Below are positions 46,575 through 60,268 of a stretch of 64,000 bases of DNA, piece by piece. Below the pieces are notes generated by a model, which saw only the letters and a list, made by a program, of their open reading frames with translations, searched no databases and had not been told where the DNA came from. The stretch's first letter is position 1; each line of letters starts with the position of its first letter. The DNA lies in contig CP085828.1 of the NCBI GenBank assembly GCA_020809705.1, positions 2,728,001 to 2,792,000 of the forward strand. Reading direction: 5' to 3'. The DNA comes from Calonectria ilicicola (taxonomy: Eukaryota > Ascomycota > Sordariomycetes > Hypocreales > Nectriaceae). Made by a program: the position numbers and the translations under genes.

Positions 46575-49500
46575 ATGGAGGTCACCTCTGCTGCGACACA
46601 GGGCCCTGCGGCCAACGGTGTTGCTACCGCGCCCCCATTCCCGACCATCGAGCCTGAACGACTGGTTGATCATTTAGCTGCCGTCTGCGGGATTGCCCTA
46701 GGCGCCTCACGGGAGGAACTCGAGCAGGTGGGGAGTCTGCTGCACGAGGGCCGCTACGAAGACACCATTTCGCGCTGCAGCCGGTTTGCCAGTGATACCC
46801 AGAATGTCTTGTACATCCAAAAGGATATCGCAAACCTGACAGAAGTTGGAGCTGATGCTTCAGGTATGACACCTCCCGATGCCTGTAGACATTTAACCCC
46901 CTGGCTAATTCGAGATAAATAGTCCCAACTACTTACAACTATACCCTCTCGACCGAAATCTCCTCCTCGCCCTCGACTGTGGCTTCGCTTGTTCTGTTGA
47001 AACCTCCGCAACCGATTGACCCGACCCGATCTCTTACTTCCCAGATATTCATTACTAATTTGCCTGGCCCTGCTTCTCTCGCCGCTGTGGGCGAGCAAGG
47101 CACGGCCCTTTCTCCATTCGAAGTCCTTCATTCTCACGTCCACCATGCCTTGGTGCCGTATTTTGACGCCAACACCAAGAGCCAGCAGTTAACCAACGGG
47201 TCGAGGGGCCGAGCCGATGTCGATGCGAAGACGGGCATTCCTGTCACCAAGAAGCGCTTGAACGACTTGGAGCTGAGCTTGCTCCACCTGCAGCAGAACG
47301 TCGATATTCCCGAAATCTCTCTGACCTTCCACTCCATCGTCCAGAACGTACTTGATGATGCCGAAGCGAGCCATTCCCGACCGTCTATCGAGGGGATCCC
47401 CTCCAATCTCCTTCAAGATAGCACCTTTCTCAACAGACTGCAAGCGAATGTAAATACTTGGATTAAGTCGATTCAGGGCATCACCAAGTTAACCAAGGAT
47501 CCCTCCTCGAGTGCGAACCAGGAGTTTAGCACGGCAAGCCAGGAGGTTAACTTTTGGTTGTCTATGGAATCAGCATTGGAGGGAATCGAGGGACAGCTTA
47601 GAAGCGAGGGTGTTCTTCTGACGCTTGAGATTCTCAAGCATGCCAAGAGATTCCAAGCAACCGTCAGTTTTACCGCAGACACCGGTTTGAAAGAGGCTAT
47701 GGAAAAGGTGCAGAAGTACAACCAACTCATGCGCGATTTCCCTCTGGACGAGTTGCTGTCCGCCACATCGCTTCCCAAAGCCCAGGAAGCCATTGCGCAA
47801 ATCTTCGGCCATCTGAACAAGAAGCTGAGGATTTGTCCTTACCCGATCCGAAGAGCTCTGCCTTTGGTCGAAGCCATCTCCGCTGACCTTGATGATGTGC
47901 TCCATCGTCTACTTCCCGGTACTGAATTGGTTAACCTTGATTACCAGCAATTCCAGAGTATTATGGGCACCTGCGATGACATTTTCCGAACCTGGGAGGA
48001 GAATGTGAAGGAGTTTACTAATGTGGCCCGTGAGGTGACTCGTCGTCGAAACGAAAAGTTCATCCCCATCAAAATCAACAAGAAACATTCGGAACTCGAG
48101 TCACGAATCAAGTATGTCAGCACTTTCCGAGACAACCACGAGCAGCTCCAGCGGACCATCGTCAACGTGCTCGGGCCCCAGGCCACTATGCCTGGTGTTA
48201 CAGAGACCACCGGAAGTAATGGCGTTGTGATGGAGGAGATGGGTGATGTCGATGCTGTCGAAGAGGTCAAGCAGGCTTGGGAAGCTCTTCAGAACGTCGA
48301 CCTTTTGGATGTCACAGATCAGGGCAAAGAGCGCTGGGTTCGGGCTGAAAACTTGTATAACGAGCGCACAACCAGAGTTGAAAACTCCATCATCGCAAGA
48401 CTTCGAGATCGTCTTGCCACGGCTAAGACTGCCAACGAAATGTTCCGGGTCTTTTCTAAATTTAATGCCCTCTTCGTTCGTCCCAAGATTCGTGGCGCTA
48501 TCCAAGAGTACCAGAACCAGCTTATGGAACATGTTAAGCAAGCCATCAACGGGCTGCACGAACGATTCAAGCAGCAGTATGGTCACTCAGAAACCCATGC
48601 GATGGCCCAGCTGCGCGACCTTCCTCCTGTCTCGGGCGCCATCATCTGGGCGCGTCAGATCGAGTTCCAGCTCGCGGGCTACATGAAGAAGGTGGAGGCT
48701 GTTCTTGGTCCAGACTGGACTCTCCACGCCGAGGGTCACAAGCTTCAGGAGGAAAGCGAGCTTTTCAAGCAGAAACTTGATACCGCTAGAATTTACGAAG
48801 CGTGGCTTGCTGATGTCAGTCGGCGCAAAATTTCCATTTCTGGCCAGCTGTTTGAAATTGCTCGTATCCGATCTGCTGGTGGTATCCTCGAGCTGGCTGT
48901 CAACTTTGATCCTCAAATCATCACTTTGTTTAAAGAGACACGTAACATGACGTGGCAGTCCTATTCTGTGCCTCACGCTGTCACAACCGTGTCGAAGGAT
49001 GCCAAGCGAGTTTACCCCTATGCTGTTAGCTTGATGGAAAGTGTCCGAACCTTGTCGCAAACTCTCCGACAGATCTCCTCTATGGGCGAAGAATCAATTC
49101 TACTGAACGGGTACCGTAACGATGTGTACAAGCTAATTGGCGAAGGTGTGCCCTTGAGGTGGGAATCCTTTATCAACTCCCATGAGCTCTTTTATTCCGA
49201 CTCAAGACAGGCCCGGTCTTTGCTTCCTAGCGGAACCGATTTTGGATTGGGTAAGAGTACAGAGAGCAAGCATGGCATGTTCATTCGAAGCTTCGCAGCC
49301 GCCGTTTCAGTCCTGCAGAGTAAAGCTGTGTCACTGAACTTCATCCACACCACTGTCGAGCAAGCCCTAAAGGAGCTTAGCACTTGTGGCTATGAGGAAA
49401 CTGCTTTCCAGTCCCGCCTGGATACGATCCAGTCAGCTGTTGATCAGCTCAATTTGGAACAGTACGTGAACCTTGATTTCTGGGTGCGGGGATTGAATGC

Positions 49501-52500
49501 ACAGATCCAGTCACTTCTCCTTGAGCGTCTTCAAAGCGCTGTTTTGGCTTGGATTTCTGCCTTTGAGGACGATGCCATTGATGATGAACGACGTAAGAAG
49601 AATAATCCCGAGGAAGGAAAGCCTGAAGGGCCTACCATGAAGCGTCTTGTTCTTGAACTCGCCATGCGTAACCAGGTGATCTATCTTGATCCCCCAATGG
49701 AGTATGCCCGGGCCAGCTGGTTCCTCCACCTTCACGAGTGGCTTGGAATTGTCTGTAATCTCCGGAAGATCAAGGCCACTAGATATCAGATGAGCCTTAC
49801 GTCTACTGCTAATGATGAACCTCGTTTTACCGACCTTCCCTCAGAGTGTGCTGACTTGCTCCGACGCGTATATGTGTCAGTGGAGAAGAAGCTCCAGGAA
49901 ATCGGTACATACGTCGACAAATGGCTTCAATTCCAGTCCTTGTGGGACCTCCAGTCCGAGCAAGTTTATGATGCTCTTGGTGAGCAGCTCCCTCGATGGT
50001 TGCAACTGCTTCAAGAAATTCGCAAGACCCGATCTACTTTCGACACCCAAGAAGTTAGTCGTGCTTTTGGTCACCTCACCATCGACTACGACCAAGTTCA
50101 GACCAAAGTAAACGCCAAGTATGACCAGTGGCAGCACGAAATTCTTATGAAGTTTGCTAGCCGTCTCGGAACGCGTATGCGAGAAGTCAACGCAGATATC
50201 GAAAAGGCTCGAAAGCATCTTGAAGGCCAGAGCTCCGACGCCTCCTCCACTGCTCAAGCCGTCCAGTTCATCACTGTCGTCCAGAGTTGTAAGCGTAATG
50301 TGAAGACGTGGGCCCCTGAGATCGATATGTTTCGACAGGGACAGTCTACGCTGGTTCGACAACGGTACCAGTTTCCTAACGATTGGCTCCATATTGAGCA
50401 GATTGATAGCCAATGGGAAGCCCTCAAGGAAATTCTCGAGAAGAAGTCTAGGATCGTCGAGGATCAGACTGATGCTCTCCGTGCAAAGATTGTTGCTGAG
50501 GACAAGCTTGTGAACGAACGCATTGCTGAAATCGCCGCCCAGTGGAATGAAGAGAAGCCAGTGTCAGGTACTATTAAGCCTGATGTTGCTTCTAAGACTC
50601 TTACTTCTTTCGAGGAACGTATTTCTAAACTTCAGGGTGATTCGTTGATGGTTGCCAAGGCGAAAGAAGCTCTTGACATCCCAGTCACTAACGACAATTC
50701 TCTTGAGGCAACTCTTGAGGAAATCAGAGACTTCCAGTCTGTCTGGTCTAACCTCTCCACCATCTGGGCTAGCCTCAATGAAACCCGAGACATGCTATGG
50801 ACGGCTGTGCAACCCCGTAAGATTCGATCCAAGGTTGATGACCTCATCAAGTCTACCAAGGAGATGCCTAGCAGAATGAGACAATACGCTGCGTTTGAAC
50901 ATGTGCAGGGCATCCTCCGTGGTCTTCTAAAGATTAACCCGATTCTCTCTGACCTAAAGTCGGACGCTATTCGCGAACGTCATTGGGTCAAGATTTACAA
51001 ACAGATTAAGCCCCAGAAGAGATTCTCGCCCAGTGCTATGACTCTCGGTGATGTTTGGGATCTAGATTTAGTCAGAACCGAGGTTGTCGTTAAGGACATT
51101 ATCGCCCAAGCACAGGGTGAAATGGCCTTGGAGGAGTTCCTCAAGCAAGTTCGTGAGATCTGGCAAAACTATGCCTTGGAAATGGTTGGGTACCAGAACA
51201 AATGTCGACTTATCCGTGGCTGGGATGACCTTTTCGCCAAATGTAGCGAGAACTTGAACTCTCTGCAGGCTATGAAGCACTCGCCTTACTACAAGGAGTT
51301 TGAAGAAGAAGCTGTTGCATGGGAGGACAAGCTCAATCGCGTGCACGTGCTCTTCGATGTCTGGATTGACGTGCAGCGCCAGTGGGTATACCTCGAAGGT
51401 GTCTTCACCGGAAATGCAGATATCAAGCATCTTCTTCCCATTGAGTCTGGGCGTTTCCAGAACATCAATAGCGAATTCTTGGCCGTCATGAAGAAGGCCA
51501 ACAAGACACCTTATGTTTTGGATGTTCTCAATATTCCAAACGTGCAGAAGTCTCTTGAGCGCCTGGCTGAGATGTTGAACAAGATCCAGAAAGCTCTTGG
51601 TGAATATCTCGAAAAGGAGCGTGTCTCATTCCCCCGATTCTACTTTGTGGGTGACGAAGATTTATTGGAGATGATTGGTAATAGCAACGACACGTTGCGT
51701 ATCGCGAAGCACTTCAAGAAAATGTTTGCTGGTTTGTCAGGTCTCGTTATGGACGATGAAACTGTCATTTCTGGCTTCACATCGAAAGAGGGCGAAGTTG
51801 TCCGCCTGAAGAAGGAAATCTCTCTCGCGAAGACACCTAGGATTAACGACTGGCTGGCGCTCCTCGAGGGTGGTATGAAGTCAACTCTGGCTGAGCTTCT
51901 AGCTGAAGCCATTGACCAGTACACACCTATTTTCGAGTCAGAGAATATTGACCGAGACGCTCTCAACGAGTTTATGGAAGCATTCCCTAGTCAAATTGTT
52001 GTTCTTGCTACCCAGGTTGCCTGGACCACAGCAGTTGATACCTCGCTTGCGGCTGGTGGCCAAACGTTGCAGACCCTATTTGAACGTGAGGTCCAGGTCC
52101 TTCGCGTTCTTGCTGACACAGTCCTGGGTGACTTGCAAGTTATTCAACGCAAGAAGTGCGAGCAGCTTATTACGGAATGTGTTCACCAACGTGACACAAT
52201 TGAGAAACTGATCAAACTTAACGCCAACTCTACCAGCCATTATCTCTGGCAATTGCAGATGCGTTATGTGTATAGCCCCGAAGGCGACTTCCTGGCACGC
52301 CTTCACATTAAGATGGCCAATGCCAAACTTAACTACGGTTTTGAATACCTTGGTGTTCCTGATCGACTGGTCCGCACTCCCCTTACTGACAGATGTTTCC
52401 TCACTCTCACCCAAGCCTTGTGCCAACGTCTCGGTGGTTCTCCTTATGGTCCTGCCGGTACTGGTAAAACAGAATCAGTTAAGGCTCTTGGTGTACAACT

Positions 52501-55500
52501 TGGTAGATTCACTCTCGTCTTCTGTTGTGACGACACATTCGATTTCCAGGCCATGGGCCGAATCTTCCTCGGTATTTGCCAAGTCGGTGCCTGGGGTTGT
52601 TTCGATGAGTTCAACCGTCTTGAGGAACGTATTTTGTCTGCTGTCTCTCAACAGATCCAGAACATCCAGCTTGGTCTCAAACAAGGCGCTGAGGATGACC
52701 AGGCCCAAATTGAGCTGGTCGGTCGCCAGCTCCATGTTAACGAGAACACTGGTATCTTCATTACCATGAACCCTGGCTACGCTGGTCGTTCCAATCTTCC
52801 TGACAACTTGAAGAAGCTTTTCCGCAGCGTCGCCATGTCCAAGCCTGACAAGGAACTGATTGCTGAAGTTATGCTTTACTCCCAAGGTTTTAACCAAGCC
52901 AAGCAGCTTTCCAAGCAGACAGTGCCTTTCTTCGACCAATGTTCTGGTAAACTTTCCAAGCAAGCTCACTATGATTTCGGTCTGCGTGCTTTGAAGAGTG
53001 TTCTAGTTAGCTCCGGTGGCCTCAAGCGCACACGTTTGGGTGAGGGTAACCTTGGCGCTGAGGAAGTCGTCGAGCCTGAGATTCTCGTACAGAGTATTCG
53101 CGAAACCATTGCGCCCAAGTTGATCAAGTCAGATGCTGACATCATGGCCACCATTGAGACCGCATGCTTCCCTGGCGTTCATTACGTTCCCGCCAACCTT
53201 GACTCTCTCGAGGATGCCATTCGTTCTATTGCCGCTGAGAGACACCTGGTGGTGAACGAGCTCTGGATGACCAAGGTCCTTCAGCTGTACCAGATTCAAA
53301 AGATCCACCACGGTGTTATGATGGTTGGTAACTCCGGTACCGGAAAATCTGCTAGTTGGAAACTCTTGATCGACGCCTTGCAAAAGGTTGAGGGTGTCGA
53401 GGGCGTGTCTCATGTCATTGACTCAAAGGTCATGTCTAAAGAGGCGCTGTACGGTAACCTTGATTCCACTACCCGTGAATGGACTGACGGTCTGTTCACG
53501 AGCATCCTTCGAAAGATTGTTGACAACCTCCGTGGTGAGGACGCCAAACGACACTGGATTGTCTTTGATGGTGACGTTGACCCAGAATGGGTTGAAAACT
53601 TGAACAGTGTTCTTGATGACAACAAGTTGCTCACTCTACCCAACGGTGAGCGTCTTAACTTGCCGCCCAATGTTCGAATCATGTTCGAAGTCGAGACCCT
53701 TAAGTATGCTACTCTGGCTACCGTCTCTCGTTGTGGTATGGTCTGGTTCAGCGAAGATACTGTCTCGCCCACCATGTTGGTTGAAAACTATCTTCAGTCT
53801 CTCCGCAGCATTCCCTTTGAAGACTTGGACGAAGACAGTGTTTCATCGGGACACACTCCCGCCAAGGCACTTAACATTCAGAGCCAATTTGCTGATTTCC
53901 TGAAAGTCTACTTGACTGAAGAGGATTTCATTTATCAGGCTCTGGAAAAGGCACAAAACTACAATCATATCATGGACTTTACCGTTGCTCGTGTGCTAAA
54001 CACACTCTTCTCATTGCTCAACAAGGCTGTCAGAGACGTTATTGAGTATAATTCTCAACACTCCGATTTCCCTCTTGACAGCGAGCAGATCGAGGCCTAC
54101 ATTTCCAAGAAGCTTCTTTTGGCATTGGTTTGGGCGCTTACTGGTGACTGTCCCCTGAATGATCGTAAATCATTTGGTGACGACATCTGTGCCTTTGCCA
54201 ACTTTGGCTCCCCGCCCCTTGATGGCACCAGCTCGCTCATTGACTTTGATGTCACCCTGCCCAAGGCTGAATGGTCACCTTGGCAGAACCAGGTACCTAA
54301 CGTTGAGGTCAACACGCATTCCATTACCCAGACCGATGTCGTTATCCCTACTCTCGACACTGTTCGACATGAAGATGTTCTGTACTCGTGGCTTGCCGAG
54401 CACAAGCCACTACTGCTCTGTGGTCCCCCTGGTTCCGGTAAAACAATGACACTTTTCAGCGCACTTCGCAAGTTGCCCAATATGGAAGTTGTTGGCCTGA
54501 ACTTCTCCAGTGCGACAACGCCTGACCTCCTCATTAAGACTTTCGAACAATACTGCGAGTACAAGAAGACTCTGAACGGCGTCATGTTGTCACCGACTCA
54601 GATCGGCCGATGGCTTGTCATCTTCTGTGATGAAATTAACTTGCCCGCGCCCGACAAGTATGGAACCCAGCGAGCAATCTCTTTCCTCCGTCAACTTGTT
54701 GAGCATAATGGATTCTGGCGGACTTCTGACAAGTCTTGGGTTACTTTGGACCGAATCCAGTTCGTTGGAGCTTGTAACCCTCCTACTGATGCTGGTCGTA
54801 CCCCTCTTGGTGATAGGTTCCTCCGTCATGCCCCTCTCATTATGGTTGATTACCCTGGTGAACTCTCTCTCAACCAGATTTACGGTACTTTCAACTCCGC
54901 TGTGCTCAAGATTATTCCATCGCTCAGAGGATACGCCGAACCCCTTACCCATGCAATGGTCCGCTTCTATCTCGAATCCCAAAAACGGTTTACTCCCAAG
55001 ATTCAACCTCACTACGTTTACAGTCCTCGTGAATTGACCCGATGGGTCCGTGGTGTGTATGAAGCAATTCGCCCTCTGGAGGCCTTGTCGCTTGAAGGTC
55101 TTATCCGCATTTGGGCTCATGAAGCTCTTCGTTTGTTCCAGGATCGTCTAGTTGCCGAAGATGAACGCAAGTGGACCGATGACAGCGTGCGACGTATTGC
55201 CATGGAATACTTCCCCACGATTGATGAAGAGAAGGCTCTCGGAGGCCCTATTCTCTTCTCGAACTGGCTCTCCAAGAACTACGTCCCTGTCAACCGCGAT
55301 CAATTGAGGGACTTTGTCAAGGCTCGACTGCGAACCTTCTGCGAGGAGGAGGTTGATGTACCCTTGATCCTGTTCAACGATGTTCTGGAGCACGTGCTAC
55401 GTATCGATCGTGTTTTCCGCCAGCCCCAAGGTCACTTGATTCTAATTGGTGTAAGTGGTAGTGGCAAGACTACACTTTCCCGATTTGTGGCATGGATGAA

Positions 55501-58500
55501 TGGTCTCAAGGTCTTCCAGATCAAGGTCCATGGCAAGTACTCTGCTGAGGATTTCGATGACGATCTTCGGGATGTCCTTCGCCGATGCGGTTGTAAGGGC
55601 GAGAAGATTTGTTTCATTATGGACGAATCTAACGTGCTTGACTCGGGTTTCCTGGAAAGAATGAACACCCTGCTGGCTAATGCTGAAGTCCCCGGTCTGT
55701 TCGAGGGAGATGAATACGCAGCCCTTATGACCGCTTGCAAGGAAGGAGCTCAACGACAAAATCTGCACCTCGACTCACCCGAGGAGTTGTATAAGTGGTT
55801 CACCCAGCAAATCGTCAAGAACCTCCACGTCGTCTTTACCATGAACCCTCCTGAAGATGGTCTCGGTTCCAAGGCCGCCACTAGTCCAGCTTTGTTCAAC
55901 CGTTGTGTGCTCAACTGGTTCGGAGACTGGTCTGATCAAGCTCTCTTCCAGGTCGGCCATGAACTCACACAGAAGATGGATTTGGACAGGCCCAATTTCA
56001 ACTCCCCTGATACTATCCCAGTCGCTTACCGCGGCCTTCAATTGCCGCCTAGTCACCGCGAGACTGTTGTTAATTCTATGGTGTATGTCCACTACTCTCT
56101 CCAGCGGTACAACGAGAAGCTGTTGAAGCAACAAGGAAAGGTCACATTCCTGACACCTCGCCACTTCCTCGATTTTGTTGCACAGTTTGTTAAGCTGTAT
56201 AACGAGAAGCGCGAAGACCTCGAGGAGCAGCAACGCCATCTTAACGTCGGTCTGGAGAAGCTGAGAGACACCGTGGACAAGGTGTCCGATCTTCGAAAGA
56301 GTCTTGCGGAGAAGAAGGCGCAGCTCGAGCAAAAGGATGCCGAAGCAAACGAGAAGCTGCAACGCATGGTTGCTGACCAGCGTGAAGCAGAGCAGAGGAA
56401 GAGTACATCGCTGGAGATCCAGGCTGCTTTGGAAATACAAGAGGCGGAGGTAGCATCACGAAAGAAGGTTGTGTTGGAAGATCTCGCTAAGGCCGAGCCC
56501 GCCGTCGAGGAGGCCAAGGCTAGTGTTAGTAACATTAAGCGTCAGCACTTGACAGAAGTCAGGTCAATGGGTAACCCTCCCCAGGGTGTCCGTCTTGCTC
56601 TGGATGCTGTATGCACCCTGCTTGGCCACAAGATCAATGACTGGAAGGCTGTACAGGCCGTGGTGCGAAAGGATGATTTCATTGCTAGCATTATTATGTT
56701 TGATAATGCTAAGCAGATGACCAAGCCCCTGAGGAACAAGATGCGCAACGATTTCCTCTCCAACCCTGAATTCACATTCGAGAAAGTCAACCGTGCATCG
56801 AAGGCCTGTGGTCCTCTTGTTCAGTGGGTTACTGCGCAAGTCAACTACTCCGACATTTTGGATCGTGTTGGGCCCCTCAAGATTGAGGTCAACCAGCTCG
56901 AGGAGCAAGCCTTGGAGACCAAAGCAAATGCTAAGGCTGTCGAGAACAACATTGCCGAACTTGAGGCTAGTATCAACACATACAAGACTGAATATGCTGC
57001 CCTGATTAGCGAGACCCAGGCGATTAAGGCAGAAATGTCCAAGGTTCAATTTAAGGTCGACCGAAGTGTCAGACTTCTGGACAGTCTCTCATCTGAGAGA
57101 GTTCGTTGGGAAGATGGAAGCAAGTCTTTTGAGACACAGATCAGCACCTTGGTTGGAGACACACTCGTGGGCGCAGCATTCTTAGCATACAGTGGTCTCT
57201 ACGACCAAACATTCCGAAAGTCTATGATTGATGATTGGTTCCATCAACTTCACCTATCAGGAATTCAGTACAAGTCACCCAATCCTGTTACCGAATACCT
57301 CTCTACAGCAGACGAACGTTTGGGCTGGCAAGAAAACACGCTTCCTGTTGATGATCTATGCACTGAGAACGCCATCATTCTCAAGCGCTTCACTCGCTAT
57401 CCACTTATCATCGACCCATCTGGACGAATTACTGAGTTCTTGCAGAGGGAATCCAAGGATCGTCGCTTGACAGTCACTAGTTTCTTGGACGATACATTCA
57501 CTAAACAGCTTGAAAGCTCTCTCCGATTCGGAAACCCAATTCTCATCCAGGACGCGGAGCACTTGGACCCTATCCTTAACCATGTTCTCAACAAGGAGTA
57601 CCAGAAGACGGGAGGACGTACTCTCATCCAGCTCGGAAAGCAGGAGATCGATTTCTCGCCTGCATTTAGGCTCTACCTGTCAACCCGGGATCCTTCAGCG
57701 ACATTCGCGCCCGACATCTGCAGTCGAACCACCTTTGTCAACTTCACGGTTACGCAGAGCAGTCTTCAGACCCAGTCTCTTAATGATGTCCTCAAATCAG
57801 AGCGCCCCGATGTCGATGAACGACGTTCCAACCTCATCAAGCTTCAAGGAGAATTCAAGATCCATCTACGCCAGCTTGAGAAGCGCCTTCTTCAGGCTCT
57901 CAACGAATCGCGCGGTAACATTCTTGATGACGACAACGTCATTGAGACTCTGGAAACCCTTAAGACTGAAGCAGCTGAAATTTCTGCCAAGATGAACAAC
58001 ACTGAGGGTGTCATGGCCGAGGTCGAAGAGATCACCCAGCAGTACAGCGTCATTGCCCGATCTTGCAGTGCCGTTTTCGCTGTTCTAGAGCAGTTGCACT
58101 ATCTCAATCACTTCTACCAATTCTCGCTCCAGTACTTCCTTGATATCTTCCAATCTGTTTTGCACGGAAACAAGAATTTGGCCAACGAGACAAACCACAA
58201 TGTTCGCCGCGATGTGATTGTCAAGGACCTCTTTGTCAATACTTTCCAGCGAACTGCACTTGGTCTTCTGCAGAAGGATCGAATCACTCTTGGAATGCTC
58301 CTCGCGCAGGCCTCTCCTTACAAGATGGACAAGACTTTGATCGACGTCATTCTCGACAACCGAATTGAGGGCAAGGACTTGTCTTCTCATCCCGACATGA
58401 GAGACGAGGCATTTGCACAAGCCAAGAAAATGAGTGTCCTCAAGGAAAAGCTCGATGCAGTGTCAACAGAAGACTGGGACAAGTTCTTCACAGAAGAACT

Positions 58501-59717
58501 CGCCGAAAACGCCGTGCCAACAATCTGGGATGAGAAGACTGAAGCTACAGACCAGTCTTTATTGTCTCTGCTCCTTGTGAAGACTTTCCGTATGGATCGA
58601 TTCGTGCCCGCCGCAGAGCGTTTTGTGGCCCAAGTCTTTGGGCCTGAGATGTTCCAGATTGTTGAGGATCTGAAGGAGACAGTTACTCAAGTGTCAGCAA
58701 CACTACCAATTTCGCTAGTGTCAAGCCCAGGCTTTGATGCCAGTTACAAAGTTGACAACCTGGTGGAGAGAATGCGTGTCAAGTGTACAAATATTGCTAT
58801 GGGTTCCAATGAAGGTCTTGCCAGCGCAGACAAAGCCATTAGCAACGCTGCACAGACTGGTTCGTGGGTCTTGGTCAAGAACGTTCATCTGGCTCCTACA
58901 TGGCTTCAGAGTCTCGAGAAGCGCATGGATTCCCTCAACCCTCATGCTGACTTCCGTATCTTCTTGTCCATGGAGTCCAGCCCTAAGATCCCCGTTAACC
59001 TTCTTCGAGCATCGCGCGTGCTTATGTATGAGCAGCCTGCTGGTGTGAGGGCGAACATGAAGGATTCGATGTCATCCCTGTCCAACAGAGGAAGCAAGAA
59101 TCCTGTAGAGCGAACGAGATTGTATCTGCTTCTGTCCTTCCTCCATGCCGTGGTACAAGAGCGATTGCGGTATGCACCAAACCTGGGTTGGAAGGGCTTC
59201 TGGGAATTCAACGACAGCGACGTAAGTAGAACAATGATGCTTGGGTTGAATCTTGCAATGCTAACTTATTCTTTAGTACGAATGCTCCGCTTTCATCGTT
59301 GATACCTGGATCGACAATGTTGCAGGCAACCGAACTAACCTGGCACCCCAAAACATTCCTTGGGAGATGCTCCGTTACTTGGTGACGGAGACGTACGGTG
59401 GCAAGATTGATGACGAGGGTGACTTCAAACTTCTCAACCAGCTCGTCACGACTTTCCTCACCCCGGCCGCATACGAGGTCGACCACAAGCTTGTTGACGG
59501 ACCTGATGGTGGTCTCGTTGTGCCCTCAGGTACAAGCCTACAAGACTTCATGGCCTGGATCCACAAACTGCCCGAGCGCGAGCCACCGACCTACCTTGGT
59601 CTTCCTGCTAATGCCGAGAAGCTGCTACTCGGTGGCTTGGGCCGCAGCCTTGTTGCCAACTTGCGCAAAGTGACAGAGTTGCTAGATGAAGGAGAGCAAC
59701 TGGTGACAGATGTCTAG
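46575..59717 (+). CDS. DHC1: Cytoplasmic dynein heavy chain
   Basis: Exons are 46575-46863, 46923-59221 and 59277-59717, giving 4342 residues, the normal length for fungal dynein-1 (ro-1/nudA orthologue). The introns are 59 and 55 nt. An N-terminal tail (about 1-1250) for dimerisation and cargo-chain binding is followed by the linker and a six-AAA ring. P-loops are visible at AAA1 (GPAGTGKTE, from residue 1939), AAA2 (GNSGTGKS, 2232), AAA3 (GPPGSGKT, 2597) and AAA4 (GVSGSGKTT, 2939). AAA1 also shows CFDEFNRLE. The coiled-coil stalk and microtubule-binding region lie at about 3200-3500, and AAA5/6 and the C-terminal domain follow. It is the minus-end-directed microtubule motor that moves nuclei and endosomes in hyphae. 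No frame break is seen over 12.3 kb of exon 2. Confidence 0.98.
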
Positions 59718-60268
59718 AGTGGAATCTAAGGAGAATGGTGACAAAGAGTATGTGCTGCGATAATATTGTTTACGTGTACAAAAAGGCACAAGATATGCCG
59801 TCGCTTTAAACTTGTGTTATTGATGAACCCGGCTGTGGCGCATTGGGATGAAAGAAGCAAGACCATTCTATGGGAGATTGATTACAACGCTTGATACCCC
59901 TTACATTAGAGACTCGAGCTTACTTTTCTTTGTACTTTGGTACCTATTTTAATTGTTTGAAATATTAAACAGTGATTGAAAATTGTTTTTAATGAAAATC
60001 CATTGGATCCTCTCATCTCAAAGCTGCTGTAGCTTCTGGTTGGTGATTTTGTTTTTTGCTCGTGACACTCCATTTGTGTCCGGGCGAGTGCATCGGCTAA
60101 ACGGCGCTGAATCATTCAAGTTCGAGAGGGGGAAAAAAATCAGTGGTATAATCTATACATATATAGCTAGAGCAGTCTGGTTCCACAACCTAATCATCCC
60201 ATCGTAACTGAATTCATAACCATCGCTCGCCATTTGGCATAGGCTTTTTTTTCCTCCATCCGCTTCTC
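59718..60268. other. Convergent 3' regions of dynein and the Clr5 gene
   Basis: 551 AT-rich bases between two stop codons, presumed 3' untranslated regions. No gene. Confidence 0.6.

Noticed and set aside
55448..55475. GTAAGT inside the dynein AAA4 P-loop as a splice donor
   Set aside because: It encodes the essential GVSGSGKTT motif and the reading frame continues without a break.
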